NCBI RefSeq assembly: GCF_007290395.2
Contig: NZ_CP041656.2
Span: 372,001 to 436,000 of the forward strand
DNA from: Bradyrhizobium cosmicum
Lineage (GTDB): Bacteria; Pseudomonadota; Alphaproteobacteria; Rhizobiales; Xanthobacteraceae
Direction: 5' to 3'
DNA length: 64,000 nt
The notes under the pieces are model-generated. The model saw only the letters and a program-made list of their open reading frames with translations. It searched no databases and was not told the DNA's origin. The position numbers were made by a program, and so were the translations under genes. Below are positions 63,065-64,000 of the stretch, one piece after another; position 1 is the stretch's first letter, and each line of letters opens with the position of its first letter.

Positions 63065-64000
63065 ATGGCAACCGACGAGCTGGTCAAGACGACGACGGGC
63101 ATTGCCCATCACGGTGCCGAGCGGCTGCCGTCGGTGGACGTCGACAGTTTCAACATCGAGATGAAGGACGAGGACGGTTTCCTCGGCGACCGCGCCAGCA
63201 AGGGCGCGTTCCGAGACATGCTCGACCGCTGGCGCAAACCGCTGCGCAAATCCGGCGAGGACCCGTTCGGCGACGAGCCCTCGGAGGAGATCAGCAAGAA
63301 GACCCTGGATGCCATCCTGGCCGGTGACGACATCAAGGCGACCGCGCTGGTCCACAGCGCGATCGAGGAGTTCGCCCAGGAGCTCGCTTATGTCACGCGG
63401 CGTTTCCTCAAGACCAAGGCCTGGGCCAAGACCGAGCGCATCGTCGTCGGCGGCGGCTTTCGCGACTCCAAGCTGGGCGAGCTCGCAATCGCGCGTACCG
63501 AGATCATCCTCCGGCACGAGGACATCAAGATCGAGATGGTGCCGATCCGCCATCATCCCGATGAAGCCGGCCTGCTCGGCGCGCTGCATCTGGCGCCGTC
63601 CTGGATATTCGAGGCCCATGACAGCATCCTCGCCGTCGATATCGGCGGCACCAACATCCGCTGCGGACTGGTGGAAACCAGCTGGAAGAAGGCAAAAGAC
63701 CTGTCGAAGGCCAAGGTCGTGCAATCCGAGTTGTGGCGCCATGCCGACGACGAGCCGACGCGCGAAGGCGCAGTGAAGCGCCTCACCAAGATGCTGAAGG
63801 GGCTGATCACCGAAGCCGAGAAGGAAGGCTACAAGCTCGCGCCCTTCATCGGCATCGCCTGCCCCGGCGTCATCAATGCCGATGGTTCGATCGAGAAGGG
63901 CGCGCAGAACCTGCCGGGCAATTGGGAGAGCAGCAAGTTCAACCTGCCGGCGAGCCTGATCGAGGGCATCCCCGAGATCGGCGAGCACGACACCGCGATC
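63065..64000 (+). CDS. ROK-family protein with atypical domain order (cut by window edge)
   Basis: 312 codons are visible from ATG 63065 (MATDELVKTTTGIAHHGAE); the gene runs off the right edge. The ROK nucleotide-binding signature LAVDIGGTNIRCGLVE, normally at the N-terminus, starts only near residue 189. GIACPGVINADGSIEKG and NLPGNWE follow, as in sugar kinases and ROK repressors. Before it lies ERIVVGGGF (about 126-134) and EAGLLGALHLAP (about 166-177), which look like the C-terminal end of a ROK domain. The order therefore suggests a circular permutation or a partial duplication. No helix-turn-helix is seen. Enzymatic activity is not established. Confidence 0.75.
   Translation, partial: MATDELVKTTTGIAHHGAERLPSVDVDSFNIEMKDEDGFLGDRASKGAFRDMLDRWRKPLRKSGEDPFGDEPSEEISKKTLDAILAGDDIKATALVHSAIEEFAQELAYVTRRFLKTKAWAKTERIVVGGGFRDSKLGELAIARTEIILRHEDIKIEMVPIRHHPDEAGLLGALHLAPSWIFEAHDSILAVDIGGTNIRCGLVETSWKKAKDLSKAKVVQSELWRHADDEPTREGAVKRLTKMLKGLITEAEKEGYKLAPFIGIACPGVINADGSIEKGAQNLPGNWESSKFNLPASLIEGIPEIGEHDTAI

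Overview
The window is a stretch of chromosome from a high-GC alphaproteobacterium. Gene content, gene order and intergenic palindromic elements all point to Bradyrhizobium or a very close relative. Examples are ccmABCDG beside acnA, mdh-sucCD-sucAB-lpdA, atpHAGDC split from the F0 genes, obgE-proB-proA-nadD-rsfS-rlmH-envC-ctpA, DUF2336/DUF2794/DUF1223/DUF4337 proteins and an Irr-type iron box. The species call is inference from content, not from a search. Nearly everything is core housekeeping DNA. I see no prophage, transposase, CRISPR array, rRNA or tRNA gene.

Layout. 1-6055: start of a DUF2336 gene (cut by the edge), an RluA-family pseudouridine synthase, ftsY-yciB on the + strand, and the cytochrome c maturation operon ccmA-ccmB-ccmC-ccmD-ccmG on the - strand. 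6056-6309 is a shared divergent promoter region with a near-perfect iron control element, then acnA. 9245-16789: a secreted DUF1223 protein, a candidate 6S-like small RNA, DUF2794, a GNAT acetyltransferase, a Bax-inhibitor-like membrane protein, and an ABC exporter (permease plus ATPase) head to head with an SGNH esterase. 16975-30298: thpR, zapE and the TCA block mdh-sucC-(unknown)-sucD-sucA-sucB-(SDR)-lpdA plus a small membrane protein. 30466-35670: DUF4337, an unknown membrane protein, xerC, priA and an RlpA-like protein. 36337-41461: F1 ATP synthase atpHAGDC. 41720-50117: two tandem RNA pyrophosphohydrolase-type Nudix genes, a divergent polysaccharide deacetylase, ctpA-envC, rlmH, rsfS, nadD, proA. 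50441-54052: a large glycine-rich autotransporter. 54084-62725: proB, a Bug-type solute-binding protein, a sulfatase/phosphonate-hydrolase-like enzyme, obgE, a MaoC-like protein, a DMT transporter, a GNAT acetyltransferase, rpmA and rplU. 63065 to the edge: a ROK-family protein with an unusual domain order.

How the parts work together. The TCA block (aconitase, malate dehydrogenase, succinyl-CoA synthetase, 2-oxoglutarate dehydrogenase complex) feeds respiration. The ccm genes mature the c-type cytochromes used in respiration, and the F1 genes use the proton gradient. Cell-division and envelope functions (FtsY, YciB, ZapE, EnvC, CtpA, RlpA, XerC) are scattered between them.

The most distinctive non-coding feature is about a dozen palindromic intergenic elements, 80-200 bp, of several families. 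Several sit inside operons (ccmA/ccmB, sucA/sucB, atpA/atpG, atpD/atpC). The accessory insertions (autotransporter, Bug/sulfatase pair) interrupt the otherwise conserved obgE-proB-proA-nadD order. Starts were moved from the longest reading frame wherever a ribosome binding site or family conservation argued for it.
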